Positions 1 through 6,382 of a stretch of DNA of 7,602 bases are shown piece by piece. A program made the translations under genes and the position numbers. The notes under the pieces were generated by a model, which worked only from the letters and a program-made list of their open reading frames with translations, searched no databases and had not been told where the DNA came from. The DNA is from an uncultured Bacteroidota bacterium. GTDB lineage: Bacteria > Bacteroidota > Bacteroidia > Chitinophagales > Chitinophagaceae. Within the stretch, counting starts at the first letter, position 1. Every line of letters begins with the position of its first letter. The stretch lies in the NCBI GenBank assembly GCA_903906615.1, contig CAIVKT010000335.1, forward strand, positions 1 through 7,602. Reading direction: 5' to 3'.

Positions 1-1
1 C

Positions 2-298
2 CTCAAGTTCAAAGATATGAGCTGGGGCAAGCACCTGGGGCTGTTCTCCATTATACTCATTAGCTGGGGGCTTGCATTCTTTGAATACCTGTTCCAGGTT
101 CCTGCCAACCGCATAGGGTTTAAGGATGATGGAGGGCCGTTTAGTTTGGTGCAGCTCAAAACCATACAGGAGGCTGTAACACTCACCATCTTTATGATCT
201 TCTCTATGGTCGTGTTCAAGCAGCGGTTTGAGTGGAACCATATCCTGGGTTTCTGCCTGATCGTAATAGCTGTGTTTGTGATCTTTAAAAAGTGGTAG
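2..298 (+). CDS. DMT-family membrane protein DUF486, 5' partial
   Basis: The reading frame is open from the left edge (residues LKFKD precede the first internal ATG at 17), so the gene begins outside the window and the ATG at 17 is not the start. About 99 codons are visible. Three hydrophobic segments can be seen: the stretch around LFSIILISWGLAFFEYLF, one around AVTLTIFMIFSMVVF, and a C-terminal one ending FVIFKKW. The motif FFEYLFQVPANRIG and the downstream Q-LKTIQEAVTL match the DUF486 (PF04342) family of four-helix inner-membrane proteins related to the drug/metabolite transporter fold. The family is about 110-120 residues long, so only the first helix or so is missing. Substrate and function are not established for the family. 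The gene converges with the OmpA gene on the other strand. Confidence 0.88.
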   Translation, partial: LKFKDMSWGKHLGLFSIILISWGLAFFEYLFQVPANRIGFKDDGGPFSLVQLKTIQEAVTLTIFMIFSMVVFKQRFEWNHILGFCLIVIAVFVIFKKW

Positions 299-312
299 TT
301 CGTTGCGCCCCG

Positions 313-345
313 AGGCATCCCACACCTCAAAGGCGTGGAATGCCT
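313..345 (+). terminator. Stem-loop after the DUF486 gene
   Basis: The arms 313-326 and 332-345 pair at 12 of 14 positions around the 5-nt loop TCAAA, starting 14 bases after the stop codon of the DUF486 gene. No T-run follows on the + strand, so it is not a canonical intrinsic terminator. It could be a transcript-end stabilising hairpin or a weak terminator. Confidence 0.45.
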
Positions 346-353
346 ATGAACAC

Positions 354-384
354 AAAAAATCCCCGCAAGCCATGCCTGCGGGGA
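354..384 (-). terminator. Intrinsic terminator of the OmpA-domain gene
   Basis: A perfect 8-bp stem (TCCCCGCA at 360-367 with TGCGGGGA at 377-384) closes a 9-nt loop. Read on the - strand, it is followed at once by six T (354-359). It begins 24 bases after the stop of the lipoprotein gene that ends at 409. Stem, loop and T-run all have the form of a rho-independent terminator for leftward transcription. Confidence 0.85.
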
Positions 385-408
385 CCATTATTGTAAAGAT
401 GCTATCAA

Positions 409-1257
409 TTAATTTTCCGGTTTTTCCAGTATTTTGAAGAACTGATCCAGCTGAGGCAGGATAATGATCCTGGTACGGCGGTTGGTAGCCTGGCCTTCTT
501 TGCTATCGTTAGATGCTATAGGGAGGTATTCGCTGCGGCCTGCGGCAGTTATGTGCGATGGTGGTACGCCATACTTGTTTTGCAATATACGTACTACTGA
601 TGTTGCACGTTTAACGCTCAGGTCCCAGTTATCCACGAGGTCACCTTTTTTGAATGCAACATTATCGGTATGGCCTTCTACCATAAATTCGATATCCGGG
701 CGGCTCAGCAATACTTTGGCTACTTTGCCCAGCACTTCGCTTGCGGCATCAGTAACATCATAGCTGCCGCTTTTGAAGAGCATCTTGTCGGAGATGTCTA
801 CATATACAACGTCTTTGTCCACCTTTATGTTGATGTCCTTATCATCGAGGTTACCCACGGCGCTCTTCAGATTCACCATCAGGGCTACGTTCAGTGAATC
901 TTTACGGTTCATTGCTGCCTGCAGGCGGCTTATGTACTGATCCTTAACACCTATGTTATCGAGCGATTTCTTGATGCTCTCTGCCTGTGAACCCGATATG
1001 AGCGACAGGTCTTTCATCTGGCCCAGTATCTGGTTATTATTGGCCTTCAGGTAGGTCATCTGGTCTTCGAGCGACTGTATCTTAGCTTTATCGGCAATAT
1101 GCTGGTCGTTGCATACGGTCAGGTTATTTTGCAATACCCTGTTTGTGCTGTCGAGCGTTACGTTGTTTTTGTTGCAGTCCATGAGTTTTTTCTTGGACAC
1201 GCAGGAGAACATCGTTACAGATGCTACGCCTACCAGAAGGAGTTGTGATAATTTCAT
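409..1257 (-). CDS. OmpA-domain peptidoglycan-binding lipoprotein
   Basis: 282 residues. The N-terminus is a lipoprotein signal with the modified cysteine probably Cys19 (TMFSC), predicting a lipid-anchored envelope protein. Residues 35-125 are rich in polar and leucine/isoleucine repeats and look like an alpha-helical coiled-coil spacer. Residues 158-267 form an OmpA/MotB C-terminal domain with EGHTDN at 194-199, the D-x5-R diaminopimelate-binding pair at D212 and R218 (NWDLSVKRA), and NRRTRI at 259-264. Known members bind peptidoglycan non-covalently and tie the outer membrane to the wall. The layout resembles YiaD-like or MotB-annotated stand-alone proteins rather than the beta-barrel OmpA. 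It has its own terminator and a likely promoter, so it is probably monocistronic. The specific role is unknown. The ATG is 3 codons before the hydrophobic region and fits the signal peptide. Confidence 0.9.
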   Translation of the reverse strand: MKLSQLLLVGVASVTMFSCVSKKKLMDCNKNNVTLDSTNRVLQNNLTVCNDQHIADKAKIQSLEDQMTYLKANNNQILGQMKDLSLISGSQAESIKKSLDNIGVKDQYISRLQAAMNRKDSLNVALMVNLKSAVGNLDDKDINIKVDKDVVYVDISDKMLFKSGSYDVTDAASEVLGKVAKVLLSRPDIEFMVEGHTDNVAFKKGDLVDNWDLSVKRATSVVRILQNKYGVPPSHITAAGRSEYLPIASNDSKEGQATNRRTRIIILPQLDQFFKILEKPEN

Positions 1258-1279
1258 ATAAGTACGTTATATTTTTTTA

Positions 1280-1287
1280 CAAAATTA
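1280..1287 (-). promoter_or_regulatory. Bacteroidetes -7 promoter element for the OmpA-domain gene
   Basis: On the - strand this reads TAATTTTG, a full match to the TAnnTTTG -7 consensus of Bacteroidetes housekeeping promoters. It lies 22 bases upstream of the ATG, giving a leader of roughly 15-20 nt. No clear TTTG -33 element is present at the expected distance, so confidence is moderate. Confidence 0.5.
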
Positions 1288-1372
1288 TCTATCCTAAACT
1301 TAATCCTGCGTTAATTAAAACCTAAAACGAAAAATGTGCAAAAAAAGATACATATGGTGGATAACTTGATTT

Positions 1373-2653
1373 TTAGCCAAGCGATTTCTTGATCTGGTCC
1401 ATCAACTGATCTACTTCGTCTTTGTTGTTATAAATGTGGGTAGACACGCGCAGGCTGTTCAGCCCGCACTCGGCCACACTGCGTATGCGTATCTTATTGG
1501 CCACACATGTGTCAAAGAATTTGTGGTAATCCACACCCTTTATCCTGAAGCCATTTACCGCGCAGCGGGATATTTCTTCGGTAGGTGTTATCAGCTCTAC
1601 GTTATCGCCAAATTCCAATAGCTTGTCCTGTGTGTACTTGCCCAGGCTTTTGATGCGGTTGTGTATGTTCATCATGCCTATCGTTTCAATAAAATCTATG
1701 GAGGCGTTCACACCGGCATATAGCCCATTGGCCTGTGTACCGCCAAAGTAGCGGTGCGCGCTGGGTGCATAGGCTCCTGTGGTCACCGGGTCGGTCATCA
1801 GGTCCCACTTGCCATCATCGGTGCCTGCACCGCCATAGTAAGTTTGTATGGTGTCCTGCATATCCTTGCGCACATACAGGAAGCCTGTACCCTTTGGGCC
1901 CAGCATCCACTTGTGTGTGCAACTGGCGTAGGTGTCGCAGCCCAGGTCGTGCAGGTCCAGCGGCAACATACCGGGGCCGTGCGCGCCGTCTATCAGCGAG
2001 AAGAGACCCTTATCCCTGGCCAGCCTGCATATATCCTTCACCGGCAACACCTGCCCCTGTGTGCAGGGTATGTGCGGCGTTACTATAGCCCTTGTGCGCT
2101 TGGTGATGAGTGCATTGATGCGTTCCAGCGTTTCGGCAGCAGTAGGCGCAGGCGTGTATTTTTTGATCACGATGCCATGCAGCTTTTGCCTGCTCATCCA
2201 GGGGTTGAAGTTGCCCACATGCTCATGCGTAGTGATGATCACCTCATCCCCGCGTTTCAGCGGCGCACCCCAGCAGGCTATATTGATGCCCTCGGTTACA
2301 TTATGTGTGAGCGCTATCTCGTCTTTATCAGCCCCCAGGAACTTTGCCAGCTTGGGCGGTGTAGCATCGTACGCCCCGTAGTTACCATTCATATCCTGGT
2401 CCATCTGCGCCGTGCGCATGGCATCTATCACCGGGTATGGCGATGGCCCGAAGGTGCCGTTATTGAGGTAGGTCCAGTCTTTTGTTAGCGGGAACAATTG
2501 CCGTACATTCTTCCAGTACGCATCATCATCGGCCGCCACCGGCTTGCCATCTGTGGCTATCTGCGCCGAAGCGCTTATAGCGCCCAGTTCGCTCAATGAA
2601 AGCGCCGCCAGCGCCGATGCCGACTTAATAAAACTTCTGCGATTGAAAGACAT
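1373..2653 (-). CDS. Tat-exported aminotransferase class V-fold PLP enzyme
   Basis: 426 residues. The N-terminus NRRSFIK (4-10) followed by an Ala/Ser/Leu-rich segment and ASAQ (28-31) is a twin-arginine export signal. The rest is a fold-type I PLP protein of aminotransferase class V (PF00266), close to the isopenicillin-N-epimerase / cysteine-desulfurase-like branch. Visible key residues are the EH pair at 144-145 (ring stacking), D222 in the SLIDGAHG motif (contact to the pyridine nitrogen), H225, and K248 in SCTHKWM (Schiff-base lysine). A glycine-rich GPKGTGFLYVR stretch follows K248, and R402 in LRVS is the likely carboxylate-binding arginine. The catalytic core therefore looks intact. 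There is no cysteine loop that would mark it clearly as a desulfurase, and its substrate cannot be told from sequence. Tat export of folded, cofactor-loaded protein fits a periplasmic PLP enzyme. It is separated by 115 bp from the OmpA gene and by 129 bp from the upstream gene, so it is probably transcribed alone. Confidence 0.88.
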   Translation of the reverse strand: MSFNRRSFIKSASALAALSLSELGAISASAQIATDGKPVAADDDAYWKNVRQLFPLTKDWTYLNNGTFGPSPYPVIDAMRTAQMDQDMNGNYGAYDATPPKLAKFLGADKDEIALTHNVTEGINIACWGAPLKRGDEVIITTHEHVGNFNPWMSRQKLHGIVIKKYTPAPTAAETLERINALITKRTRAIVTPHIPCTQGQVLPVKDICRLARDKGLFSLIDGAHGPGMLPLDLHDLGCDTYASCTHKWMLGPKGTGFLYVRKDMQDTIQTYYGGAGTDDGKWDLMTDPVTTGAYAPSAHRYFGGTQANGLYAGVNASIDFIETIGMMNIHNRIKSLGKYTQDKLLEFGDNVELITPTEEISRCAVNGFRIKGVDYHKFFDTCVANKIRIRSVAECGLNSLRVSTHIYNNKDEVDQLMDQIKKSLG

Positions 2654-2705
2654 AAGCGGATTGTTTTGTTATACAATGTACAAAAGTCTTTATATTTCAA
2701 AGGAG

Positions 2706-2735
2706 AAATTCCAAATAACAAATTCCAAATTCCAA
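2706..2735. repeat. 7-bp-periodic AAATTCC intergenic repeat
   Basis: AAATTCCAA occurs at 2706-2714, 2720-2728 and 2727-2735, offset by 14 and then 7 bases. The 7-mer between the first two (AAATAAC) is a degenerate unit, so the tract is four consecutive heptads. It runs into the palindrome CCAATTGG (2732-2739). It lies in the 129-bp gap upstream of the aminotransferase gene. Confidence 0.7.
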
Positions 2736-2782
2736 TTGGCAGAATTGAGGATATTAAATGTAGTAAGGAAAGATCAGCGGCT

Positions 2783-3130
2783 CTACATCTTTTTCAACGG
2801 CATCCACTCCATACGATAATCCCTTCTCCACAGGCCATACATGCGCCAGGGCATGTTATCCAGGTTATATTGGCGTGTGTCAATGGTTATAGTATGGTCA
2901 TTCAGGTTCACTCTTTCTGCTTTGTTATCGGTGAGCTTTCTTGCAGGTGCAGGTTGAGGCGCTTTTGCGGCACAAAGTATTTCGTTATACTGAAACGGAT
3001 CTGCGTGCGCCCTAAAACCATCATCTTTGCTTTGGTTGTCATATGCCGGGTAGCTTATCTTTCGCAGGTCCTGTGCATGGGCCACAGCGCAAACGCTTAC
3101 AAAAACAGTAAATAAAGCTATCCTTTTCAT
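2783..3130 (-). CDS. Small secreted protein of unknown function
   Basis: 115 residues. A classical signal peptide (MKR, hydrophobic core, cleavage likely after AHA at 17-19) predicts export to the periplasm or beyond. The mature part is about 96 residues, polar, with a proline/alanine stretch (APQPAPARK, around 57-65). Its aromatic/basic C-terminus has three tryptophans in WRMYGLWRRDYRMEW. I recognise no family. It begins 46 bp after the stop of the BatA gene on the same strand, in the place where BatB would usually stand. It could be co-transcribed with the Bat genes or have its own weak promoter. The real signal peptide and codon-like composition support a genuine gene. Confidence 0.72.
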   Translation of the reverse strand: MKRIALFTVFVSVCAVAHAQDLRKISYPAYDNQSKDDGFRAHADPFQYNEILCAAKAPQPAPARKLTDNKAERVNLNDHTITIDTRQYNLDNMPWRMYGLWRRDYRMEWMPLKKM

Positions 3131-3176
3131 ATGCCGATGTTTTAATAAAGTTAGGCATTTTATGAATACAAATCCC

Positions 3177-4190
3177 CTACCCCGTTATACTCCTGAACAC
3201 CGTATACCGCAGCAGCATTTCCAACGCGAGGCACACCAAGGCTAATATCGCAAAGGGGAAGAACAGCTCGGCATAGTGCTTGTAGGAGGTTATGTCTATG
3301 CGCGTCTTCTCCAGCTTGTCTATGTCCTTGTATATGGCATCGAGCGAGCTGTTGCCTGTGGCGCGGAAGTATTTGCCACCTGTTTCGCTGGCTATCTGCT
3401 TCAGCAGCGGCTCGTCTATTTCCACATTCACCATTTGCTTTTGCATACCTGCGGGGGTCTGCACCGGCATCAGGGCCTGCCCCATCGTGCCTATGCCTAT
3501 GGTGTATACCCTTACCTTATAAGCCTTGGCTATCTCCAGCGCGGTATTAGGGTCTATGAGGCCCATGTTGTTCACACCATCTGTCATCAATATGATGACC
3601 TTGCTCTTGCCTTTAGAAAAGCGCAACCTGTCTACCGATGTAGCCAGCCCCATGCCTATAGACGTGCCATCCATGATCATACCGTTCTTCACCTGCGCTA
3701 TTTGCTCCTTCAGCACATTGTGGTCTATAGTGATGGGACACATCGTAAAGCTTTCGCCCGAGAAGATCACCAGCCCTATACGGTCTGTAGGCCGCTGGTC
3801 TACAAACTTCAGCGCCACGGCCTTGGCAGCCTCTATGCGGTTGGGCTTAAAGTCTTCGGCTATCATACTGCCCGATACATCCATCGCCAGCACTATATCT
3901 ATGCCTTCGCTGTCTATATTCTCGGTGGTGTTGCTGCTCTGCGGCCTGGCCAATGCGATACTAAGCGCCACCAGCGCTACTACGCGCAGCACAAAAAGCA
4001 CAGGACGAAACCTGGCCTTGCCGCCCGCATGTGCCTTATTGATACCGCCCAGTGTGGTAAGGCGCAGGGCCGGCGAATCTTTCTTTTTGCTGCGCAACTG
4101 CCACCAGATCATGAACGGGATAAGCAGCAGCAGCCCGAAGAAAACGGGATATGCGAAAGTGAGGTGTTGCCAGTCAAGTAATGCTTTCAT
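3177..4190 (-). CDS. batA: VWA-domain membrane protein, BatA type
   Basis: 337 residues. Two N-terminal membrane segments (about 16-30 and 62-80) are followed by a von Willebrand factor A domain (about 96-290) and a C-terminal membrane helix (about 308-328). The metal-ion-dependent adhesion site is complete: D104-x-S106-x-S108 (AMDVSGSM), T176 in MDGTSIG, and D204 in LMTDG. This topology and length match the BatA proteins of the Bacteroides aerotolerance cluster, in which VWA proteins are thought to act in the periplasm or membrane with a MoxR-class ATPase. The gene starts only 6 bp after the stop of the upstream BatD-like gene, so the two are surely one operon. No Shine-Dalgarno is visible, as is usual in this phylum. 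BatB has a similar domain, but with this gene next to DUF58 and a BatD/DUF4381-like gene, BatA is the better name. Confidence 0.85.
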   Translation of the reverse strand: MKALLDWQHLTFAYPVFFGLLLLIPFMIWWQLRSKKKDSPALRLTTLGGINKAHAGGKARFRPVLFVLRVVALVALSIALARPQSSNTTENIDSEGIDIVLAMDVSGSMIAEDFKPNRIEAAKAVALKFVDQRPTDRIGLVIFSGESFTMCPITIDHNVLKEQIAQVKNGMIMDGTSIGMGLATSVDRLRFSKGKSKVIILMTDGVNNMGLIDPNTALEIAKAYKVRVYTIGIGTMGQALMPVQTPAGMQKQMVNVEIDEPLLKQIASETGGKYFRATGNSSLDAIYKDIDKLEKTRIDITSYKHYAELFFPFAILALVCLALEMLLRYTVFRSITG

Positions 4191-4196
4191 AGTATT

Positions 4197-5237
4197 CTAT
4201 TGGCGCGGGTTTGTATTTTCGGTTGAAGGTGGCGTAATAGTAGTAGTATTAGCTGTCGGTGCCGGGTTTGTTTCGGGCGCTACTTCTTTAGGGCGGGTAG
4301 TGTCCACAAATTTGCGGGCCTTGTCCATAGCATCGGAATGCTCCTGCGGCAGCGGCTGAAATTTGGCAAACTTAGCCAGGTCGGCTGTATGGAGCACTTC
4401 GGCGAGCAGGGCGTGATAAGGTTGCATTTCCCTATGAAATTGTGCCTTATACAGTATCTCATCTGTGGTCAGCTCCAGCGCGGGGGTATTAAAACGGGCC
4501 TCAATATAGTTGCGCACAATATCCGTAAGCTCTATGTAGTATTCCTTCACCTGCCGCTTCTGCCATAGTTGGCGGGCCTCCAGTTGGTTCAGCAATTGCA
4601 GGGTTTTATCCTGCAGGCTCAATACTGCTTTTTTAGGTGCTGGCTTTTCTTTGCGGTTCTTTAAGAAGTACAGCAGTACCACAACAATTAGTACCACGAA
4701 TACCAGGGCGCCGACTATATACCAGATATAATCCAGCCACGTGCTCTTTACATAGATGATGTTCTTGATGCCCCTGAAAGCCTTGGTAGTGTCCACAGCT
4801 ACTGTCTGTACCAGCAGGCTGAAGGAGTCCGTCTGCACGGTATAGGGTGTGCCTGAATTAGGTATCACCGAGAATACAACCGCCGGTATCTTGAACACAC
4901 CCGAATCAAAGCCGGTAAGGGTAAGCCGCTGTTTATAGATAACCCGGCTACCCTGCTTTATGGTATCTATCTTGCTCCTGTCGGTGATCTCCAGGTTATT
5001 GAATGTGTCCGGCACTACAGCCCATTGCAACCTGCCGGCTGCGGGGTCGCTCTGCACTTCTATGAACAGGCGTGCCTGGTCGCCCACCGCTATCTGCGTG
5101 GCATCCATTTTGGCGGTGGCTATTGCGGTGCCTTGGGCAAAAGAAGAAAGTGACCATAGCAATACCGTAGCTATCCCCAACGAGGCAACCATCGCTTTAT
5201 TCAGTGATCCTTTAAAATCCAATAGGACATTTCTCAT
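4197..5237 (-). CDS. BatD-like / DUF4381-like single-pass membrane protein
   Basis: 346 residues from the chosen ATG at 5237. The frame stays open to a GTG at 5294 (19 more codons), but the ATG has AGAGGG 9 bases upstream and gives a normal signal peptide ending SSFAQ. Numbering from the ATG, residues 1-35 are the signal peptide and about 38-148 form a beta-rich periplasmic domain starting with IATAKMDATQIAVGDQARLF, like the N-terminal domain of BatD oxygen-tolerance proteins. A strong membrane helix follows (about 167-191), then a basic NRKEKPAPKK stop-transfer segment and a helical cytoplasmic domain with EYYIELTDIVRNYIE, typical of DUF4381-like proteins. The tail is rich in Pro, Thr and Asn. 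In other Bacteroidetes a protein of this type sits between DUF58 and BatA, as here. Its molecular role is not known; a scaffold or regulator for VWA partners is an inference. Confidence 0.78.
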   Translation of the reverse strand: MRNVLLDFKGSLNKAMVASLGIATVLLWSLSSFAQGTAIATAKMDATQIAVGDQARLFIEVQSDPAAGRLQWAVVPDTFNNLEITDRSKIDTIKQGSRVIYKQRLTLTGFDSGVFKIPAVVFSVIPNSGTPYTVQTDSFSLLVQTVAVDTTKAFRGIKNIIYVKSTWLDYIWYIVGALVFVVLIVVVLLYFLKNRKEKPAPKKAVLSLQDKTLQLLNQLEARQLWQKRQVKEYYIELTDIVRNYIEARFNTPALELTTDEILYKAQFHREMQPYHALLAEVLHTADLAKFAKFQPLPQEHSDAMDKARKFVDTTRPKEVAPETNPAPTANTTTITPPSTENTNPRQ

Positions 5238-5307
5238 AATTTGCAGCCCTCTTGTTTTGTATAACCTTAAGTACATCAATAATTTTCTTTTCACTTACGT
5301 TGCTTCT

Positions 5308-5349
5308 AACCCTTACTCCCTATGTAAGTCCCCTTTAGGGCGGAGGGTT
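5308..5349. repeat. C/G-tract dyad element between DUF58 and BatD-like genes
   Basis: AACCCT (5308-5313) and AGGGTT (5344-5349) form 6-bp inverted arms. Between them lie CCCTTTAGGG (5331-5340, CCC/GGG around TTTA) and further C and G runs. The element starts at the last base before the DUF58 stop codon and fills most of the gap to the next gene. It may be a structured intercistronic RNA or a dispersed repeat of the AGTCCCCTTTAGGGG kind that I recall from Bacteroidetes intergenic regions. Function is not known. Confidence 0.45.
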
Positions 5350-6216
5350 CTACCTGCTCATAAAATATCCCTGCAATACTTTTACATAGTCCTCATCGGT
5401 GCGCACATGCAGCAGCGCCGCGCCACTCTTACGGAATGCCTGCACACAATACTTGTTGCGCTCCTCGTATCCCTTGGCATAGTCGGTGCGCACAGCCTTG
5501 TTGTCGGTATCCAGCCAAAAAGCTTCACCCGTTTCAGCGTCCTGCACCTGCACCAGCCCTGCCGATGGCAGCTCTTTGTCGTACTTATCATACACATGAA
5601 TGCCCAGCACATCGTGCTTTCGGGCTGCCAGTTGCAGCGCATGGTCGTAAGGGCGGCTCACAAAGTCGCTGAGTACAAAGGTGATGGTGCGCTTCTTCAA
5701 TACATTGTTCAGGAATTCCAGCGCCACCCGCACATCGGTATCGCCGGTATGCTTGGGCTCCAATGCCACCAGCTCCCTGATGATCCGCAGTATATGGCTT
5801 TTGCCCTTCTTGGGAGGTATGTATTTTTCTACTTTGTCGCTGAAGAAAATGACCCCAACCTTGTCATTATTGGTAGTGGCCGAGAAAGAAAGCACCGCGC
5901 CCAGTTCGGTGATCAGGTCGCGCTTCAGTTGCTTTTGTGTGCCAAACAGCGAGCTGCTGCTGATGTCCACCAGCAACATCACGATCAGTTCCCGTTCCTC
6001 TTCAAATACCTTTACATAGGGATGCGAAAAGCGCGCGGTCACGTTCCAGTCTATGAACTTCACATCATCGCCCGGCAGGTACTCCCGCACCTCGCTGAAC
6101 GACATACCCCTGCCCTTAAAGGTAGAATGGTACTCCCCAGCAAAGATGTGGTTGCTCAGCCCCTTTGTTTTGATCTCTATTCGCCTTACCTTTTTGAGTA
6201 TCTCAGCAGTTGTCAT
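5350..6216 (-). CDS. DUF58-domain protein of the Bat cluster
   Basis: 288 residues, no signal peptide or membrane helix, so likely cytoplasmic. The DUF58 (PF01882) signature is clear: GEYHSTFKGRGMSFSEVREY (27-46), the charged LPGDDVKFIDWNVTARF stretch (47-63) and the VFEEERE motif (70-76). It is followed by a VWA-like fold with a complete D84-x-S86-x-S88 metal site (LLVDISSSS), T160 in the GDTD motif and D184 in VLSDF. DUF58 proteins are nearly always encoded beside MoxR AAA+ ATPases and VWA proteins. Here no MoxR gene lies upstream; instead a promoter sits 35-42 bp before the ATG, making this the first gene of the operon. The downstream BatD-like and BatA genes follow on the same strand. The biochemical role is not established. 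Confidence 0.9.
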   Translation of the reverse strand: MTTAEILKKVRRIEIKTKGLSNHIFAGEYHSTFKGRGMSFSEVREYLPGDDVKFIDWNVTARFSHPYVKVFEEERELIVMLLVDISSSSLFGTQKQLKRDLITELGAVLSFSATTNNDKVGVIFFSDKVEKYIPPKKGKSHILRIIRELVALEPKHTGDTDVRVALEFLNNVLKKRTITFVLSDFVSRPYDHALQLAARKHDVLGIHVYDKYDKELPSAGLVQVQDAETGEAFWLDTDNKAVRTDYAKGYEERNKYCVQAFRKSGAALLHVRTDEDYVKVLQGYFMSR

Positions 6217-6250
6217 TGTGTTATATCAGAAATTTAAGGTACTCTTATCG

Positions 6251-6258
6251 CAAAAATA
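6251..6258 (-). promoter_or_regulatory. -7 promoter element of the DUF58-BatA operon
   Basis: On the - strand it reads TATTTTTG, a full match to TAnnTTTG, placed 34 bases upstream of the DUF58 ATG. A transcript would start near 6246 with a leader of about 30 nt. A clear -33 TTTG is missing; that region is occupied by an imperfect palindrome (6267-6285). Confidence 0.55.
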
Positions 6259-6266
6259 ACCGTTAC

Positions 6267-6301
6267 CTACAGTTTATAACAGTAGAAAAACTTAAAGTTT
6301 T
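6267..6301. promoter_or_regulatory. Two adjacent dyads, possible operator of the DUF58 operon
   Basis: Dyad 1 (6267-6285) is CTACAGTT-TAT-AACAGTAG, with 7 of 8 arm positions paired. Dyad 2 (6287-6301) is AAAACTT-A-AAGTTTT, perfect over 7 bp. Their centres are near -30 and -48 from the start predicted from the -7 element at 6251-6258, positions where repressors or activators often bind. No known regulator motif is recognised, and AT-rich dyads arise by chance fairly easily. Confidence 0.35.
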
Positions 6302-6337
6302 CTGAAAATCTGCATTTCACACACTTAAAAATGAGGG

Positions 6338-6361
6338 CCTTAGCGTTTCTGCGCCTTAGCG
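6338..6361. repeat. 8-bp-periodic CCTTAGCG repeat
   Basis: Three contiguous octamers read CCTTAGCG, TTTCTGCG, CCTTAGCG; the first and third are identical and all end in GCG. The tract lies 21 bases downstream of the thioredoxin-like gene's stop. It resembles the GCGTTCTTTGCG-like phased intergenic tracts that I recall from Bacteroidetes, Chlorobi and cyanobacteria. It does not form a hairpin terminator. Confidence 0.6.
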
Positions 6362-6382
6362 GTTCAAAAGCAATAAAGCTGT

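Noticed and set aside
1754..2488. A 244-codon open frame on the + strand
   Set aside because: It is a shadow of the aminotransferase gene, which has all expected active-site residues on the - strand.
2654..2700. Promoter for the aminotransferase gene at GACTTTTG on the - strand
   Set aside because: It matches TAnnTTTG at all but one fixed base (G for the first T) and has no -33 partner; too weak to list as a feature.
3276..4181. A 301-codon open frame on the + strand
   Set aside because: It is antisense to the BatA gene, whose VWA metal site and membrane helices are intact; the + strand product is Tyr/His/Arg-rich with no domain.
5238..5294. GTG start at 5294 for the BatD-like gene
   Set aside because: It would add 19 mostly basic residues before the signal peptide and has no ribosome-binding sequence, while the ATG at 5237 has AGAGGG upstream. 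It remains possible.
4960..6237. A 425-codon open frame on the + strand
   Set aside because: It runs antisense through the DUF58 gene and part of the BatD-like gene, both with clear family motifs; its translation has low-complexity His/Leu/Gln-rich content and no recognisable domain.
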